DNA of 64,000 bases from Rhizobium croatiense (lineage in GTDB: Bacteria > Pseudomonadota > Alphaproteobacteria > Rhizobiales > Rhizobiaceae). The translations under genes were made by a program, and so were the position numbers. The stretch is from assembly GCF_019793465.1 (NCBI RefSeq), contig NZ_JAILYJ010000018.1:1-64000 (forward strand), read 5' to 3'. This document shows positions 1-8,294 of the stretch, in pieces. Below the pieces are notes generated by a model. It was not told where the DNA came from and did not search any database. It worked only from the letters and a program-made list of their open reading frames with translations. Position 1 is the first letter of the stretch. Every line of letters starts with the position of its first letter.

Positions 1-103
1 GGCCGGCAAGCCCAAGATCGTCGCAACCGTCGCCACCATGCGCAAGCTGCTCACTATCCTCAATGCCATCATCAGGGACGGACGACCATGGCAAAACGCT
101 TGA
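1..103 (+). mobile_element. 3' end of an IS110-family transposase gene, truncated by the window edge
   Basis: Reading from base 2 gives 33 sense codons and a TGA at 101-103. The peptide includes VATMRKLLTILNAIIRDGRP, which matches the usual C-terminal end of IS110-family (DEDD plus serine) transposases. The rest lies outside the window, so I cannot say whether the element is intact. IS110 elements normally have no or very short terminal inverted repeats, and I see none after the stop. Confidence 0.75.
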
Positions 104-118
104 CAAAAAAGACAGTCG

Positions 119-145
119 CTCTCCCCGCCGCTGGGGAGAAGAGGA
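119..145. repeat. Short palindromic fragment resembling a rhizobial intergenic element
   Basis: A CTCCCC/GGGGAG inverted repeat at 121-138 is followed by AAGAGG. The same motif, TTCTCCCC next to GGGGAGAAG, occurs in the longer element at about 14090-14235. I read it as a fragment of a RIME-type mosaic element left between the IS110 end and the extensin-like gene. Confidence 0.35.
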
Positions 146-208
146 TATGCCACCGTCTCGGTTCCACGCCAGCTCCCGCCTGATGACATGTTTCAAGCGC
201 TTGAATCA

Positions 209-1189
209 TCAATGGCAGTAGCGATAGCCGCCCTTCCTTTCCATCACATCGAGATGGAAATGGGTCTCGTGGGCGGCGTCGCTTTCGGGGTCCAGCACGG
301 TGGTGAAATAGATGCAGCCGGCTGCGCTGACGGTGCGCTGGAAGGCGCCGGTCAGCGTCGGGTCCTCGCGGCGGGAGCGGACGGCGACGTCTTCGCCTTT
401 CTCGAAATGGAAGCTGGCAATGTCGATGGCATTGCCGCGGGCATGCTCGGAGATCTTGCCGGTTTCAGCGCCGTTGCGCAGACGGCACATATAGGATGTT
501 GCCTGGTTGACGGTCGTGAGGCGCCCCTGTTCCGGCAGGGCGGCGGAGGCGGCCGGGATGACGCTGTCTTTCAGCCAGCGGGCGAGGGCGAGTGCAGCCG
601 GGCAGCGGATCGTCGCCTCCGGCTTGAGCGCAATGCCGGGCAGGGCTTCGGAGACGATGATCGGTTTGTCGATGCCACAGCCGTTGCCGTCGTCGATGCG
701 CGGCGTGTCCTTGAAGACGACGCCCAAAGCTCGGAGTGCGGCCGTGCATTCTGCGTGTTCGGGGTCGCTTTCGGGTTCGATCGTCAGATGCTGCTCTTCG
801 AGCGTCTGCTCGGCAGGCGGCTTGTTCTCTTCCGCCGGCGTCTGCGGGCTTTTTAGCCCGCCCGGCGGCAGCGGCGGGCCTTGCATCGGTTCTGCCGGTT
901 CCGGCTTTGCCTGTTCTGGCTTTGCCGGTTCGGACTTTCCTGGTTCGGTTTGGGGCGACGCTGGCTGGTCCCGCGCCGGTGTCTCCGGCTCCTTCACATC
1001 GGGCTTCGGCTGCGGTGCCGGCACATCCGCCGGCGCGGGTGGTTCAGTCTTGTCGGGAAGCGGAGTAGGACTGGCTGCAGCCCCGGTGTCGGGTCGAGGT
1101 TGGGGTAAAGGACCATGCGAGGGCAGGCGGGCGCCAGCAAGAAAGGCGGTAGCGGCGAGAAGGATCGCCAGTATCGAAAGTTTTCTCAA
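209..1189 (-). CDS. Extensin-like family secreted protein with a VanY/LAS-like motif
   Basis: 326 residues. Residues 1-20 form a signal peptide, about 24-135 are rich in Pro, Lys and Glu (low-complexity linker), and 145-326 form the extensin-like C-terminal domain. That domain has six cysteines (148, 171, 196, 235, 292, 325). The motif SEHARGNAID (247-256) together with HETHFHLD (307-314) resembles the zinc site SxHxxGxAxD plus HxH of LAS-type D,D-peptidases. A periplasmic cell-wall role is therefore plausible, but it is inferred. The start is a TTG with AGGGA about ten bases upstream; I saw no in-frame ATG before the mature domain. The gene is divergent from the iron-regulated receptor. Confidence 0.8.
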   Translation of the reverse strand: MRKLSILAILLAATAFLAGARLPSHGPLPQPRPDTGAAASPTPLPDKTEPPAPADVPAPQPKPDVKEPETPARDQPASPQTEPGKSEPAKPEQAKPEPAEPMQGPPLPPGGLKSPQTPAEENKPPAEQTLEEQHLTIEPESDPEHAECTAALRALGVVFKDTPRIDDGNGCGIDKPIIVSEALPGIALKPEATIRCPAALALARWLKDSVIPAASAALPEQGRLTTVNQATSYMCRLRNGAETGKISEHARGNAIDIASFHFEKGEDVAVRSRREDPTLTGAFQRTVSAAGCIYFTTVLDPESDAAHETHFHLDVMERKGGYRYCH

Positions 1190-1283
1190 CGCATCCGATT
1201 CCCTGGTGTTGATAGCGGAGGGGATAACGCATTATGGCGGTTTTCGTTGCAATTGCGCAACGTCCTGGAAGATCATTAAAACT

Positions 1284-1298
1284 TGAAAATAATGTTCA
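1284..1298. promoter_or_regulatory. Iron-responsive operator (IRO, RirA-type box) 1
   Basis: The bases match TGA-N9-TCA exactly and sit in the larger palindrome TTGAAAATAATGTTCAA (1283-1299). In Rhizobium this motif is the target of the iron regulator RirA. It lies about 35 bases upstream of the proposed -35 element of the receptor gene. Confidence 0.65.
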
Positions 1299-1318
1299 AC
1301 ATAAATTGGTCGATTATG

Positions 1319-1347
1319 TTGACAATGTTTCTCATGTTTTTTATGCG
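1319..1347 (+). promoter_or_regulatory. Promoter of the haem receptor gene, overlapped by a second IRO box
   Basis: TTGACA (1319-1324), 17 bases, then TATGCG (1342-1347) form a housekeeping-type promoter. A second exact TGA-N9-TCA box occupies 1320-1334 and covers the -35 and half the spacer, so a bound repressor would block RNA polymerase. The predicted 5' leader is about 105 bases. Confidence 0.6.
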
Positions 1348-1460
1348 GCAAAAAGAAGGCGGATTTCTGCTCCGTCTTATCCGAAATAGCCCAGCCAGCC
1401 CATCGAGCGTTCGACGCGCCACGACCAGCCAGCCCGGTAATCATCATGAGAGGGTAGGTT

Positions 1461-3716
1461 ATGATCGTCCGGCATTGGCGCTCGCTTCTATTGGTCTGCA
1501 CGGCAGTTGCAGCGGTTCTTCCTGTTTCGCAGTCTTTCGCGCAGAGCGCTCCGGCCACCACGCCGGAAGCGGCGGCGGATGACAGCACCGTGCTGCAGAA
1601 GATCGTCGTCAAGGGCAAGCGCGTGGCGCCCGGCAGCGTCGCCGATACGCCGCTGGCGACCGAGGTCACCCAGAAGCAACTGGAAGAAAAGCAGGTCACC
1701 AATTACGACGATATTGGCCGCAGCGTCGATGCGGGCGTCAACTATTCGCGTGCCGATGCGGGCTTCAACCTGCGCGGCCTTTCCGGTGCTCGCATCCTGA
1801 CGACGATCGACGGCATTCCGATCCCTTATATTTCGAATAGCTCGCGCCAGGGTGCTTTTGCGCCTGCCAACGCCAATGGCGGCGGCGACACTTTCGATTT
1901 CGATTCGCTGTCTTCGCTCGATATCGTGCGCGGCGCGGATTCGAGCAAGGGCGGCTCCGGCGTGCTCGGCGGCGCCATTGTTCTCAACACGCTGGAGCCG
2001 GAGGATCTCATTCCTGAAGGCCGTGATTGGGGTGCGGTCGTGAAGTCGACCTATGACAGCGAAGACAGGAGTCTTTCCGGCTCGGCTGCCGGTGCCAAGA
2101 AGATCGGCGGCACCTCGATCCTGTTCCAGGGCGGCTACCGCAAAGGCCATGAGCGGGCGAACATGGGCAACAATGACGTTTACGGGGCTCTTCGCACCGA
2201 GGCGAACCCGGCTGATTTCGACCAAAACAACCTGCTCTTCAAACTGCGCCAGGAGCTGGAAGGCGGTCATCGCATCGGCCTGACGGCGGAACGCTTCCGC
2301 CGCGACCTAGAAACCGACCTGCGCCACCTTCAGGGAGGAACCAGCCCTCGCAACTTCATGATCGACAATTATGACGGTCGCGAACAGCGTGACCGCGATC
2401 GCGTATCGCTCGACTACGACTATGAAGCGCAGTCTTCCGACGCGTTCTTCAGCAGTGCGCGCGCTACGCTTTATTGGCAGGATTTGAAGAAGGAAGCGGG
2501 CAGCGGGGGCCGTACGGCCGCCAATGTTGCCTATGGCCGCAACAACGAGGTCGAAAACGAAACCTGGGGCTTCAGCGGCACCGCGACGAAGGATTTCGAA
2601 TATTCCGGTCTCAGCCACTCCGTTCGCGTCGGCCTTGACGTCGGCATCTCCAGCTGGAGCCAATATAGCTGGGCTCTGTGCCCCACGTCGACGACTTGCC
2701 CGTCGCTGAACAATCAGGCGGAAGTGCCTGACGTCGACAGCCGGAACCTGGGGCTAGTTGTCGAAGACAAGATCGAGATCGGCAATACCGGCTTCACGCT
2801 GACGCCCGGCTTCCGCTTCGACTGGTTCAACTACGATCCCTCGACCGGCGACGGTTTTTCCAACAATACCGGCCTTACGCGTTTCGGCGATCTTCGCGAC
2901 CGGACGGAGGCCGCCATATCGCCGAAGATCCTTGCGACCTACGATCTGACGCCGGATGTAGCGCTCTATATGCAGCTGGCGGTCGGCTTCCGCGCGCCCA
3001 CCGTCGACGAACTTTACAGCCGCTTCTACAACCCCACGGGCCGCTACGCCCAGCTCGGCAATCCTGATCTGGAACCGGAAATCGGCCGCGGCATCGAAGT
3101 CGGCGCCAATTTCGACACGGGCGATGTTACCGGAAGGGTCGCGCTTTTCCACACCCGCTATCAGAATTTCATCGAGACGGTGACGAGCGTCGATGCGACA
3201 GGCTTTACTGAGTTCAACTACACGAACGTGGCAGCGGCGACGATCTCGGGGATTGAAGCCAGCGCCGTCAAGACTTTCAACAACGGAATCAATCTGCATG
3301 CTTCGCTTGCCTATGCCTATGGCAGGAACGAAGAGACCACGCAGCGGCTGCGCTCGGTGGCGCCGTTCAAGGCGATCATCGGCGGCGGCTGGAGCAATGA
3401 GACCTTCGGCTTCGACCTTTCCTCGACGCTTTCGGCCGGTATGCTGACCGACCACCTCAATACCGTCGGCACGACCCCCGATACGACCTTCGATGCGCCT
3501 GGTTATGCCATCGTCGATTTGACCGGCTGGTGGACGCCGGAACAGCTGCCGGGCCTGCGCGTTCAAGCTGGTGTCTACAATATCTTCGACCAGGAGCACT
3601 ACAACGCGCTCGCCGTGCGCGACGTCAATATCAACTCGGCGACGGCGTCGCAGCCGCGGGAGTGGTATTCCGAGCCGGGCCGCACCTTCAAGGTCTCGCT
3701 CACCAAGACCTTCTGA
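1461..3716 (+). CDS. hmuR: TonB-dependent outer-membrane haem/haemoglobin receptor
   Basis: 751 residues. A signal peptide (about 1-28, ending near SQSFAQS) is followed by the plug domain (about 60-190) and a 22-strand barrel ending in Phe (TKTF). The FRAP (510-513) and NPDL (534-537) boxes typical of haem receptors are present. I see no His between them, where several characterised receptors have a haem ligand; two Tyr lie there instead. The ATG follows GAGGGTAGG. Two IRO boxes imply repression by RirA when iron is sufficient. The gene stands alone; no hmuPSTUV genes are in the window. The family call is firm; haem versus another iron ligand is inferred. Confidence 0.85.
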   Translation: MIVRHWRSLLLVCTAVAAVLPVSQSFAQSAPATTPEAAADDSTVLQKIVVKGKRVAPGSVADTPLATEVTQKQLEEKQVTNYDDIGRSVDAGVNYSRADAGFNLRGLSGARILTTIDGIPIPYISNSSRQGAFAPANANGGGDTFDFDSLSSLDIVRGADSSKGGSGVLGGAIVLNTLEPEDLIPEGRDWGAVVKSTYDSEDRSLSGSAAGAKKIGGTSILFQGGYRKGHERANMGNNDVYGALRTEANPADFDQNNLLFKLRQELEGGHRIGLTAERFRRDLETDLRHLQGGTSPRNFMIDNYDGREQRDRDRVSLDYDYEAQSSDAFFSSARATLYWQDLKKEAGSGGRTAANVAYGRNNEVENETWGFSGTATKDFEYSGLSHSVRVGLDVGISSWSQYSWALCPTSTTCPSLNNQAEVPDVDSRNLGLVVEDKIEIGNTGFTLTPGFRFDWFNYDPSTGDGFSNNTGLTRFGDLRDRTEAAISPKILATYDLTPDVALYMQLAVGFRAPTVDELYSRFYNPTGRYAQLGNPDLEPEIGRGIEVGANFDTGDVTGRVALFHTRYQNFIETVTSVDATGFTEFNYTNVAAATISGIEASAVKTFNNGINLHASLAYAYGRNEETTQRLRSVAPFKAIIGGGWSNETFGFDLSSTLSAGMLTDHLNTVGTTPDTTFDAPGYAIVDLTGWWTPEQLPGLRVQAGVYNIFDQEHYNALAVRDVNINSATASQPREWYSEPGRTFKVSLTKTF

Positions 3717-3745
3717 TTGTCGATACGCCTTCAAGGCTGGGGGAG

Positions 3746-3769
3746 GGGCGGCTTTCGGGCCGCCCTTTT
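3746..3769 (+). terminator. Rho-independent terminator after the haem receptor gene
   Basis: GGGCGGC (3746-3752) pairs with GCCGCCC (3759-3765) across a six-base loop and is followed by TTTT. It starts 30 bases after the stop codon. Confidence 0.8.
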
Positions 3770-3787
3770 CATTCGTGCGATCGCCTC

Positions 3788-3816
3788 TTGCGCGGCGGCT
3801 GATCTCAGGCTAACAA
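3788..3816 (+). promoter_or_regulatory. Predicted promoter of the trpL-trpE(G) transcript
   Basis: TTGCGC (3788-3793), 17 bases, then TAACAA (3811-3816). The expected transcription start is at or next to the trpL ATG (3825), giving a leaderless small ORF. This matches what is known for Sinorhizobium meliloti trpL. Confidence 0.5.
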
Positions 3817-3824
3817 TTTTCCCC

Positions 3825-3869
3825 ATGATCAAGTCTTTGAACATCGCTGTTTGGTGGTGGGCTCGCTGA
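3825..3869 (+). CDS. trpL: trp operon leader peptide with three tandem Trp codons
   Basis: Fourteen codons encode MIKSLNIAVWWWAR, with TGG TGG TGG at 3852-3860 and TGA at 3867-3869. The length and WWWAR ending match the S. meliloti peTrpL peptide as I recall it. Ribosome stalling at the Trp codons senses charged tRNA-Trp and controls the downstream attenuator. No Shine-Dalgarno is visible, which fits a leaderless message. In S. meliloti the released peptide also has trans-acting roles; whether that holds here is inference. Confidence 0.9.
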   Translation: MIKSLNIAVWWWAR

Positions 3870-3940
3870 GGCGGCCTCGACCAATCGTGTCCAAAGACGA
3901 CGACGAGTGAGCCGCCCGAAACTTCGAGGCGGCTTTTTTG
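3825..3940 (+). ncRNA. Attenuated trp leader RNA (rnTrpL-like) and attenuator
   Basis: The terminator stem AGCCGCC (3910-3916) with GGCGGCT (3928-3934) encloses a smaller CGAA/TTCG stem and runs into TTTTTT. The alternative antiterminator pairs GGCGGC (3870-3875, directly after the trpL stop) with GCCGCC (3911-3916). Stalling on Trp codons should favour the antiterminator. Termination would release a roughly 115-base RNA equivalent to the S. meliloti sRNA rnTrpL. Confidence 0.85.
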
Positions 3941-3985
3941 TTTTATCGCCGCCTGTTGTCCGGGCCCCGATAACGGAGTGGAACT

Positions 3986-6175
3986 ATGGTAACGATCCTG
4001 CGGGATGATGGTGCGGAAATCTACGAGACCAAGGGCGGGATATCGGTCACGCGGAAGCGGCGGGCGATCCCCTACAGCGACGCGGTCTCTTCCTATGTCG
4101 ACAAGCTCGATGAGCGCCGCGGCGCGGTGTTCTCGTCGAACTACGAATATCCGGGCCGCTATACGCGCTGGGATACCGCCGTCGTCGATCCGCCGCTCGG
4201 CATCTCTTCCTTCGGGCGCGACGTCTGGATCGAAGCCTATAATGAACGCGGCGAGGTGCTTCTCGGCTTCGTCACCGAGCGGCTGCAGACGGTGCCCGAC
4301 CTCGTGCTCGGTACTTCCTCGGCCCGCCGCCTTGACCTTTCCGTCAAGACGCCGGACCGGGTGTTCACCGAGGAGGAGCGCTCGAAGATGCCGACGGTCT
4401 TTACCGTGCTGCGCGCCGTCACCGACCTCTTCTATTCGCAGGCGGATGCGAGCCTCGGGCTCTACGGTGCCTTCGGCTACGACATCGCCTTCCAGTTCGA
4501 CGCGATCGATCTGAAGCTGAAGCGGCCTTCCGACCAGCGCGACATGGTGCTCTACCTGCCGGACGAGATCCTCGTCGTCGACAATTACGCCGCCAAAGCC
4601 TGGATCGACCGCTACGATTTCGAGAAAGGCGGCGTGACGACCGAGGGCAAGGCCGAGCAGATCGCGCCGGAGCCTTTCCAGCATACGGATGCCATTCCGC
4701 CGAAGAGCGACCATCGGCCGGGCGAATATGCCGAACTCGTCACCAAGGCGAAGGAAAGCTTCCGCAAGGGTGATCTGTTCGAGGTCGTGCCCGGGCAGAA
4801 GTTCATGGAGCGCTGCGAAAGCAAGCCTTCCGATATTTCCAAGCGGCTGAAGGCGATCAATCCGTCGCCCTATTCCTTCTTTATCAATCTCGGCCATCAG
4901 GAATATCTGGTCGGCGCCTCGCCCGAAATGTTCGTGCGCGTTTCGGGACGGCGCATCGAGACCTGCCCGATTTCGGGTACGATCAAGCGTGGCGACGATC
5001 CGATCGCCGACAGCGAGCAGATTCTGAAGCTTTTGAATTCCAAGAAGGACGAGTCCGAGCTGACCATGTGCTCGGACGTCGACCGCAACGACAAGAGCCG
5101 TGTGTGCGAGCCGGGTTCCGTCAAGGTGATCGGCCGCCGGCAGATCGAGATGTATTCGCGCCTCATTCACACCGTCGATCATATCGAAGGCCGGCTGCGC
5201 GACGACATGGACGCCTTCGACGGTTTCCTCAGCCACGCCTGGGCGGTCACCGTCACCGGCGCGCCGAAGCTCTGGGCGATGCGCTTCATCGAGAGCCATG
5301 AAAAGAGCCCGCGTGCATGGTATGGTGGGGCAATCGGCATGGTGGGCTTCAATGGCGACATGAACACCGGCCTGACGCTCCGCACCGTGCGCATCAAGGA
5401 CGGCATTGCCGAGGTGCGCGCCGGCGCAACGCTGCTCAACGACTCCATTCCGGAGGAAGAAGAAGCCGAAACCGAATTGAAGGCCTCTGCCATGCTTTCC
5501 GCCATCCGAGACGCCAAGACCGGCAATTCCGGCAAGATCCAGCGCGACGTCGCAAGCGTCGGCAAGGGCGTCAGCATCCTGCTCATCGACCACGAGGACA
5601 GTTTCGTCCACACGCTCGCCAATTATTTCCGCCAGACGGGGGCGACGGTTTCGACCGTGCGCACGCCGGTGCCGGAGGAGATTTTCGACCGGTTGAATCC
5701 GGATCTGGTCGTGCTGTCGCCCGGGCCTGGAACGCCGAAGGATTTCGACTGCAAGGCGACGATCAAGAAGGCGCGGGCCCGCAACCTGCCGATCTTCGGG
5801 GTGTGCCTTGGTCTGCAGGCGCTTGCCGAAGCCTATGGCGGAGAACTGCGCCATCTGGTGCTGCCGATGCACGGCAAGCCCTCACGCATCCGTGTGCTGG
5901 AGCCGGGCATCGTCTTCTCCGGCCTCGCCAGGGAGGTGACGGTCGGCCGCTACCACTCGATCTTCGCCGATCCTTCGACGTTGCCGGCTGAATTCATCAT
6001 CACGGCAGAGAGCGATGACGGCACCATCATGGGCATCGAACATGCCAAGGAGCCGATCGCCGCAGTGCAGTTCCATCCGGAATCGATCATGACGCTCGGC
6101 GGCGATGCCGGCATGCGGATGATCGAGAACGTCGTGGCGCATCTTGCGCGCAAGGTGAAGACCAAGGCTGCCTGA
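3986..6175 (+). CDS. trpE(G): Fused anthranilate synthase, TrpE and TrpG in one chain
   Basis: 729 residues catalysing chorismate plus glutamine to anthranilate, the first step of tryptophan synthesis. Residues about 1-505 are the TrpE chorismate-binding part, including the Cys-Pro-Ile-Ser-Gly-Thr segment. About 530-725 are the class I glutamine amidotransferase, with nucleophile Cys607 (GVCLGLQ) and His697/Glu699 (FHPES). The fused order is typical of Rhizobiaceae. The ATG follows GGAG with normal spacing. Expression is controlled by the trpL attenuator upstream. The other trp genes are not here. Confidence 0.97.
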   Translation: MVTILRDDGAEIYETKGGISVTRKRRAIPYSDAVSSYVDKLDERRGAVFSSNYEYPGRYTRWDTAVVDPPLGISSFGRDVWIEAYNERGEVLLGFVTERLQTVPDLVLGTSSARRLDLSVKTPDRVFTEEERSKMPTVFTVLRAVTDLFYSQADASLGLYGAFGYDIAFQFDAIDLKLKRPSDQRDMVLYLPDEILVVDNYAAKAWIDRYDFEKGGVTTEGKAEQIAPEPFQHTDAIPPKSDHRPGEYAELVTKAKESFRKGDLFEVVPGQKFMERCESKPSDISKRLKAINPSPYSFFINLGHQEYLVGASPEMFVRVSGRRIETCPISGTIKRGDDPIADSEQILKLLNSKKDESELTMCSDVDRNDKSRVCEPGSVKVIGRRQIEMYSRLIHTVDHIEGRLRDDMDAFDGFLSHAWAVTVTGAPKLWAMRFIESHEKSPRAWYGGAIGMVGFNGDMNTGLTLRTVRIKDGIAEVRAGATLLNDSIPEEEEAETELKASAMLSAIRDAKTGNSGKIQRDVASVGKGVSILLIDHEDSFVHTLANYFRQTGATVSTVRTPVPEEIFDRLNPDLVVLSPGPGTPKDFDCKATIKKARARNLPIFGVCLGLQALAEAYGGELRHLVLPMHGKPSRIRVLEPGIVFSGLAREVTVGRYHSIFADPSTLPAEFIITAESDDGTIMGIEHAKEPIAAVQFHPESIMTLGGDAGMRMIENVVAHLARKVKTKAA

Positions 6176-6187
6176 CGGCTATTCTCT

Positions 6188-6215
6188 CCGCCCTTCCCGC
6201 CAGCGGGAAGGGCGG
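6188..6215 (+). terminator. Perfect 13-bp hairpin after trpE(G)
   Basis: CCGCCCTTCCCGC (6188-6200) and its exact complement (6203-6215) are separated by two bases. There is only a weak T-run after it, so it may be a terminator or an mRNA 3'-end stabiliser. Confidence 0.5.
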
Positions 6216-6273
6216 GTTGACTTTATCGGACAAATCAGAACATTTCCGGAACGATCAACCGGGATATGTCGCC

Positions 6274-6513
6274 GTGGCTCAAGCCGAGAAGTTCATCGTC
6301 CTTCCTTACCGCAAGAACCGTGGCAATCTCGTGCCCGGCGAAATGCGGCAGGCATCGAATGCCGTCAGCGCGGAAAAGATCGCTTCGGCGATGGCCGAGC
6401 GTTTCGTCGGCGTTGCGGCCTATGCCGTGATCGTCGACGAGGAAACCGGCGACATGACCTCGCCGCGGCTGCTCGCGCGATATGGCGAGATTGCCGATCT
6501 CAACGCTGCCTGA
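6274..6513 (+). CDS. Small conserved hypothetical protein
   Basis: 79 residues from a GTG start (MAQAEKFIVLPYRKN...). The reading frame is open from 6217, but residues before the GTG look untranslated. Leu, Val and Ala-rich segments around FVGVAAYAVIVDEETGD suggest a small alpha/beta fold. I do not recognise a named domain; similar short proteins occur beside trpE(G) in rhizobia as far as I recall. It ends 14 bases before the next gene and may share its transcript. Confidence 0.6.
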   Translation: MAQAEKFIVLPYRKNRGNLVPGEMRQASNAVSAEKIASAMAERFVGVAAYAVIVDEETGDMTSPRLLARYGEIADLNAA

Positions 6514-6527
6514 GGCGCGATTTTCCG

Positions 6528-7196
6528 ATGGAGACGTCGCTCTACCTGCCGGTGAAAGCGTTCCTGGAAGCGGCCGGTTATGTGGTCAAGGGTGAGGTCG
6601 GCGGATGCGATCTCGTCGGGCTGAGCGATGGTGAGCCGCCGGTCGTGGTCATCTGCGAACTCAAGCTCTCCTTCAATCTCGAACTGCTGCTGCAGGCGGT
6701 CGACCGGGCGGCGATGAGCGACGAAGTCTGGATCGCGGCGCGCGTTTCGGCCAAGGGACGCGGCCGAGAGGCCGACAAACGCTACCGCGACCTCTGCCGG
6801 CGGCTCGGGATCGGCATGCTCGGCGTCTCCGATGGCGGCGAGGTCAGCGTCATCGTCAGTTCCGTCTCGCCGATGCCGCGCACCAATCCGAAGCGGCGCA
6901 CGCGTCTCGTCAAGGAGCACCAGCGCCGTCGCGGCGATCCCGCTGTCGGCGGCGGCTCACGTGCGCCGATCATGACCGCCTATCGCCAACAGGCGCTGCT
7001 CTGCGCGGCGGCGCTCGACCAGGGCGTGGCGCGGCCGCGGGATATGAAGGCGCATACACCCAATGCCGGCCGGATCCTGCTCGACAATGTCTACGGATGG
7101 TTCGAGCGCAAGGAGAAGGGCGTCTACGCGCTGACGACGGCCGGGCAGGCCGCTCTCCTGCGCTGGCCGCAGCCTGTCGCCGATCCCGCTCCCTAG
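6528..7196 (+). CDS. DUF2161 family protein, PD-(D/E)xK nuclease-like
   Basis: 222 residues. The N-terminal part has the PD-(D/E)xK pattern: Asp28 in GGCDLVG, then Glu44 and Lys46 in ICELKLS. The middle is basic, and the C-terminal portion (from about 160) looks like a winged-helix (NAGRILLDNVYGWFERKEKG). The family is annotated as a phosphodiesterase-like nuclease of unknown substrate. It follows the small hypothetical by 14 bases, probably in one transcript. The call is to the family only. Confidence 0.7.
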   Translation: METSLYLPVKAFLEAAGYVVKGEVGGCDLVGLSDGEPPVVVICELKLSFNLELLLQAVDRAAMSDEVWIAARVSAKGRGREADKRYRDLCRRLGIGMLGVSDGGEVSVIVSSVSPMPRTNPKRRTRLVKEHQRRRGDPAVGGGSRAPIMTAYRQQALLCAAALDQGVARPRDMKAHTPNAGRILLDNVYGWFERKEKGVYALTTAGQAALLRWPQPVADPAP

Positions 7197-7295
7197 AGCT
7201 GAAGCCGGATTCGCGTATCCGACGGCAACAGCTGTGAGGGACGCGTCATTCTCTTTGACAAATCCTGCATCATCGCCCATATCACCCTCAACTGG

Positions 7296-7327
7296 ACCGC
7301 CTGCGCGACATTCGCGTGGGCGGTTTT
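7296..7327 (+). terminator. Terminator between the DUF2161 gene and the CDF transporter
   Basis: ACCGCC (7296-7301) pairs with GGCGGT (7319-7324), with an inner CGCG/CGCG stem, and continues into TTTT. Confidence 0.7.
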
Positions 7328-7379
7328 GCATTTCAATGGCTTGGATCCTGCAATTCATTCGCAACCGCAGGAGGACGAT

Positions 7380-8294
7380 ATGAGCGACGACGGCGATCTT
7401 ACGGTTCGGAAGCTGGCGATGTGGGGGATCCCGTTGTCGCTCGGCGTCATGGGGCTGAAGATGGCGGCCTGGTGGGTCACCGGATCGGTCGCGCTGCTGT
7501 CGGACGGGCTTGAATCGACGGTGAATGTCTTTGCCGCCTTCATGGCCTTCTTCGTCATCCGCTACGCGCAGAAGCCAGCCGATCACGACCATCCCTTCGG
7601 CCATCACAAGGCGGAATATCTGTCCGCCGTCACCGAGGGCGTGCTGATCGTGGTCGCGGCGCTGTTGATCGTCAACGAAGCGATCGGCTATCTCTCCGAA
7701 CCGCGCATGCTCGATGCGCCGGTACTCGGCCTTGCGATCAATTTCGCGGCCGGCATCGTCAACACGGTCTGGGCGCGGCTGCTGATCCGGGCGGGCCGCA
7801 AACATCGCTCGGCGGCCCTGGCGGCGGACGGCCAGCATATCATGTCCGATGTGGTCACCTCGATCGGCGTGCTTGTCGGCCTGCTGCTGGCGCTGGCGAC
7901 CGGCTATGCGATCTTCGATCCGGTGCTTGCCATTCTCGTTGCCGTCAACATCCTCTATCAGGGCTGGAAGGTGATCTCGCAATCGATCAGCGGCCTGATG
8001 GACCAGGCAGTCGATCCGCTGGAGGAGGAGGCGATCAAGCAGGCGATCGCCACCCATGCGGCGGGCTCGATCGGCGTGCATGATCTGAAGACTAGGCGGG
8101 CGGGTACCGTCACCTTCATCGATTTTCACATGGTGGTGCCGGGCACTATGTCCGTGCGGCAGGCGCATGATATATGCGACCGCCTTGAGGATGCCATCAG
8201 GACAGTGCATGAGGGCGCCAAAATAGCCATTCATGTGGAGCCGGAGGGCGAAAAGGCCCATGGCATCCGCGTCAAAGTCGTCAAGGAGGCATGA
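7380..8294 (+). CDS. Cation diffusion facilitator (CDF) family metal transporter
   Basis: 304 residues with six predicted membrane helices and a cytoplasmic C-terminal domain. The start follows AGGAGG. The TM5 metal pair is canonical, His153 and Asp157 (HIMSD). The TM2 pair that is Asp45/Asp49 in E. coli FieF (His/Asp in Zn transporters) reads Glu45 and Asn49 here (SDGLESTVNV). A His-rich loop DHDHPFGHH follows. CDF proteins export divalent metals by proton antiport; the metal cannot be named. Its stop codon overlaps the queF region (ATGATG), indicating one transcript. Confidence 0.88.
   Translation: MSDDGDLTVRKLAMWGIPLSLGVMGLKMAAWWVTGSVALLSDGLESTVNVFAAFMAFFVIRYAQKPADHDHPFGHHKAEYLSAVTEGVLIVVAALLIVNEAIGYLSEPRMLDAPVLGLAINFAAGIVNTVWARLLIRAGRKHRSAALAADGQHIMSDVVTSIGVLVGLLLALATGYAIFDPVLAILVAVNILYQGWKVISQSISGLMDQAVDPLEEEAIKQAIATHAAGSIGVHDLKTRRAGTVTFIDFHMVVPGTMSVRQAHDICDRLEDAIRTVHEGAKIAIHVEPEGEKAHGIRVKVVKEA

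Noticed and set aside
188..856. Long open frame opposite the extensin-like gene, and many similar long frames across the window
   Set aside because: They lie antisense to well-supported genes in high-GC sequence, where third-position bias opens shadow frames. None shows a family motif or a ribosome site.
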